DNA of 36,730 bases from positions 1 through 36,730 of the forward strand of contig JBBIIC010000023.1 of assembly GCA_037446725.1 (NCBI GenBank), read 5' to 3'. Position 1 is the stretch's first letter. Each line of letters begins with the position of its first letter. Made by a program: the position numbers and the translations under genes. This DNA comes from JBBIIC01 sp037446725 (GTDB lineage: Bacteria; Actinomycetota; Coriobacteriia; Anaerosomatales; SLCP01). The notes below the pieces were generated by a model that did no database searches, was not told the origin of the DNA, and worked only from the letters and a program-made list of their open reading frames with translations. Of the stretch, positions 34,683 through 36,730 are shown piece by piece.

Positions 34683-36020
34683 CTAGTATCGTGTTCGGTA
34701 CCCAAAAACCTTGTGATACCTGGTATGCACGGATCTCGTAACAGCTCTCAGATTATGAGCGGCGTTGGTCGACCCCGGCTCAGTCCGCCGAACGATGTGA
34801 TGCAGTTCCATGGAGCGCCCATCGCGGCCAATGGGCGCCTTGCCTTGGCGCATGCGCCCGAGTTGCTCTGTCGTCCACTTTCCGCCCTTGGCGGCTTCAT
34901 TCTTCCAGTAGCGCTGACGAACGGTGGACCACGCCGGTGGCTTGCCCTTGGCCGTCGCCTTCGTGATGTCGTTGCCGACGCTCCACTTCGCCGCACACGC
35001 ATTGTGCACCCACACGCCCGCGCTCGCGACGAAGTAGGTGTGGAAGCCGGCGACTTGGAAGTTGTAGACGTCGACCGGGCTTTGCAGGTGCTCGCGCACC
35101 ACCGACACTATCGTGGCAGGGCTGCCCTCGGCAAGCGATACCTCATCGCCCGCGGAGAGCTTTCCGGCATCCACCCAGCCGGTGCCTTCCACCCAGAAGG
35201 GGTGTCCCGGCGTGGCGGTGATCGTCTCGTCTCCGAGATCGACGTGCACGAGCTCGGAGGTCTGGTTGCGATAGAGCTCGGTGACGGGGCGCAAGGCCTG
35301 CTCGCCGGTGGCCGCATCGCGCGAGAGCACCATCTCTCCGACGCCTACCGCCTCGATGGGCGCCGGGCCTTGTGCGGTGAGCACGAGCGTGCCCGCCACG
35401 AAGCAGAAGGTCTTCGCCGGGACGCGGTGGCGGGAAACGCGGTTGGCGGCCTTCGCGCCGCTCGTGATCACGCGGCACCGCCCCGCACGCGCCCCGGTCG
35501 CAGCCTTGGCGGCAAGGGCCGCCCCCTTGGCGGAGCTCGCCGCCATACCGAGCCCGCCTGTGGCAGCCCCTATCGCGACGCTGCCTCCGAACGCCTTCCA
35601 GCTCCACGACTTCTTGGTGTTTTGCCACGTGGCGCGCATGCCGGCCTTGAAGCCGTGCTTCTTGAAGACGCTTCTGGCCTTCCACGCGCCCGCGACCGCC
35701 TGCTCTCCCGCATAGAACGCCGCCCCTCCGACCGCACCCCAGAGCACTTGTGCGAACTCACCGTCGGGGTCGTCCTGGTTGACGGGGTCGCCCGCGCAGT
35801 ACTGATACGCGCTCTCCTCCCCATCGGCCTTCGCGGGGTCCTTGGAGCAGAACTGCTTGGTTGCCGGGTCGTAGTAGCGGGCGTGCAGGTAGTAGGCGCC
35901 TGACCACGGGTCGTAGTCGTAGCCCGCGTAGCGCAGGCGCTGGAAGGCGGCGATCGTCTCGTCGCCGAGGTTGACGTGGGCACCGTACTGCTTGCGCAGC
36001 CACAGCGGCGATCCGGCCGG
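34683..36020 (-). CDS. Orphan Rhs C-terminal module 2 without its own start: Rhs-core end, PT-HINT, LHH-type HNH nuclease tip
   Basis: An open frame of 445 codons follows a TAG at 36021-36023 but has no ATG or GTG until 35747, which lies behind the Rhs-core part, so the module looks displaced and silent. It begins SPLWLRKQYGAHVNLGDETI and continues with the Rhs-core end (FQRLRYAGYDYDPWSGAYY...). The PT-HINT domain (CFVAGTLVLTAQGPAPIEAV, then TPGHPFWVEG, ending GVWVHN) is followed by a tip of about 100 residues. The tip has LHH at 406-408, N423, H432 and H436, an HNH-superfamily pattern typical of DNase toxins. Read from GTG 35747 it would give 354 residues including Hint and toxin. An immunity candidate follows after 7 bases. 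Confidence 0.72.
   Translation of the reverse strand, partial: PAGSPLWLRKQYGAHVNLGDETIAAFQRLRYAGYDYDPWSGAYYLHARYYDPATKQFCSKDPAKADGEESAYQYCAGDPVNQDDPDGEFAQVLWGAVGGAAFYAGEQAVAGAWKARSVFKKHGFKAGMRATWQNTKKSWSWKAFGGSVAIGAATGGLGMAASSAKGAALAAKAATGARAGRCRVITSGAKAANRVSRHRVPAKTFCFVAGTLVLTAQGPAPIEAVGVGEMVLSRDAATGEQALRPVTELYRNQTSELVHVDLGDETITATPGHPFWVEGTGWVDAGKLSAGDEVSLAEGSPATIVSVVREHLQSPVDVYNFQVAGFHTYFVASAGVWVHNACAAKWSVGNDITKATAKGKPPAWSTVRQRYWKNEAAKGGKWTTEQLGRMRQGKAPIGRDGRSMELHHIVRRTEPGSTNAAHNLRAVTRSVHTRYHKVFGYRTRY
34986..35954 (-). repeat. 969-bp direct repeat, copy 2 (Rhs-core end plus PT-HINT)
   Basis: Partner of 32956-33924 in the same orientation. The flanks differ completely: an LHH tip against a WHH tip on one side, and an Rhs-like lead-in against unrelated sequence on the other. 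The linker before the Hint domain is the most diverged internal part, and the segment around 35589-35792 is identical to copy 1. Confidence 0.9.
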
Positions 36021-36067
36021 CTACGGGTGTCGCTGGCGATGACTGAGACCTGCGTGCAGATCACGTC

Positions 36068-36433
36068 CTACTCGAAGCCCCGCGATTCGGGGAACGCCCG
36101 CACGACCATCTCGGCTGCGTTGCGAACGCTCGCAGCCTCATCCGCTACCACCCGACGCACTTCGCTCTCATCGCCGCGAGCGTCGTCAAGCTCAAGGTCA
36201 GCGCGAATCACATCGTAGACGGCAGTAGCCACCAACGGAGAAGGCGGGGAGTCCGTCACCTCGAAGGTCACGGTCGGATCAAGACCCTCCACCCGGGACG
36301 GGCTCCACAAGGCAGCGCAGTAGTGGATTTCTGTGGCGAAGTGGCGAATCAGCTCGGGCGTCATCTCCTCCGCCCGCAAGATGCTCATGGCCGCCTGAAT
36401 CAACTCATGCGTGTCATGCCACGGCTCGTCCAC
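36068..36433 (-). CDS. Small acidic protein, candidate immunity gene of the third toxin tip
   Basis: 121 residues from GTG 36433, starting 3 bases behind the stop of the tip-like frame at the right edge. It is strongly acidic and helical (DEPWHDTHELIQAAMSIL, ELDDARGDESEVRRVVADEA), with no signal peptide or membrane span. Small acidic proteins right behind basic toxin tips are the usual look of immunity proteins, but I do not recognise the family. It shares nothing with the other two immunity candidates. The ribosome binding site is weak. Confidence 0.55.
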   Translation of the reverse strand: MDEPWHDTHELIQAAMSILRAEEMTPELIRHFATEIHYCAALWSPSRVEGLDPTVTFEVTDSPPSPLVATAVYDVIRADLELDDARGDESEVRRVVADEAASVRNAAEMVVRAFPESRGFE

Positions 36434-36436
36434 GGC

Positions 36437-36730
36437 CTACCGCCCTCTGCCCCTGATGACTGGCTTTCGCCCAATCCTCTTTCCTGTGCGAACATTCTCG
36501 AACCAGTGCGCCTGCAACTTCCGGCCGTCGCTCAGCACGAAGTCCTTGCTCGTCATCTTGCGCCAATCCCGAATCGGGCCATGCCTCCTCGCAAGTTCCT
36601 GCCATTTTGCGCTCTTGATTCTCCCAATCGGAATTCCCTTCGTCGTTCGAAGCACCTTGTATGCAGTCCGGATCTCACCCGTTGATGATGCGCGTGGCGG
36701 CCTGGTCGCTCGTCCACTCGTTGACCGGGC
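36437..36730 (-). CDS. C-terminal toxin-tip-like fragment, cut by the window edge and possibly frameshifted
   Basis: The frame is open from the right edge to TAG at 36437-36439. From GTG 36655 it gives 72 very basic residues ending FENVRTGKRIGRKPVIRGRGR-like, and upstream of that the same frame is unconvincing. In another frame the edge reads PVNEWTSDQAATRIING and then stops. Removing one G from the GGG at 36678-36680 would join the two into a continuous RIINGEIRTAYKV. It may be the end of the main rhs-type gene lying beyond the window, or a third displaced tip. No known toxin family is recognised. Confidence 0.45.
   Translation of the reverse strand, partial: ARSTSGRATRPPRASSTGEIRTAYKVLRTTKGIPIGRIKSAKWQELARRHGPIRDWRKMTSKDFVLSDGRKLQAHWFENVRTGKRIGRKPVIRGRGR

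Noticed and set aside
32956..35954. Mobile element or CRISPR as explanation of the repeated segment
   Set aside because: The repeat is coding (Rhs core and PT-HINT), occurs twice in direct orientation 2030 bases apart, and has no terminal inverted repeats, transposase, or short spacer pattern.

Overview
The window is GC-rich and almost wall-to-wall coding. Gene content and order point to an actinobacterial-type anaerobe, most likely of the class Coriobacteriia or a close uncultured relative. Grounds for this are the run rpmE-thyX-DUF1385-prfA-prmC-sua5-rpiB-glyA-upp-dCMP deaminase-wecA/tagO-atp-murA-fabZ, the ThyX-type thymidylate synthase, a CWB2 cell-wall-anchored secreted protein, and frequent GTG starts. 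The taxon is an inference from content; I could not run a search.

Layout. Positions 1-3343 (minus) hold a secreted beta-propeller/CWB2 surface protein translationally coupled to a glycosyltransferase cut by the window edge. Positions 3539-7639 (plus) hold a cell-surface polysaccharide block: a 14-codon leader ORF, a Wzx-type flippase and two GT4 glycosyltransferases. Every gene I call from 7655 to the right edge is on the minus strand. Read in transcription order (right to left), this strand carries an accessory toxin region (36730-31374), a winged-helix/nucleotidyltransferase pair (31201-29736), and then a long housekeeping stretch: rpmE, thyX, membrane proteins, prfA, prmC, sua5, rpiB, glyA, upp, dCMP deaminase, an undecaprenyl-phosphate sugar-phosphate transferase, the complete F1Fo ATP synthase operon (atpI-like, B, E, F, H, A, G, D, C), murA, fabZ, a UDP-sugar dehydrogenase and an LCP-family ligase.

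How the genes work together. wecA/tagO, the UDP-N-acetylhexosamine dehydrogenase, the GT4 enzymes, the flippase and LCP give most steps for building a lipid-linked surface glycan and attaching it to the wall; murA feeds peptidoglycan. upp, dCMP deaminase, thyX and glyA make up a pyrimidine/one-carbon cluster. prfA, prmC, sua5 and rpmE serve translation.

The most novel region is 31374-36730. Two displaced C-terminal modules of an Rhs-type polymorphic toxin lie in tandem. Each consists of an end-of-Rhs-core segment, a PT-HINT autoprotease and a different HNH-superfamily nuclease tip, and each is followed by a candidate immunity gene. A third tip/immunity pair lies at the right edge. The Rhs-core/HINT part is a 969-bp direct repeat without net length difference, including a 204-bp identical tract, and the toxin tips are unrelated to each other. 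The two immunity candidates share an N-terminal domain of about 120 residues that I do not recognise; one carries a DUF1963 (YwqG-like) domain behind it. This looks like a toxin-tip reservoir for recombination with an rhs gene to the right of the window. Next to it lies a candidate autoregulated toxin-antitoxin-like pair (winged helix plus DUF6036/AbiEii-type nucleotidyltransferase) with a repeat array in its upstream region.
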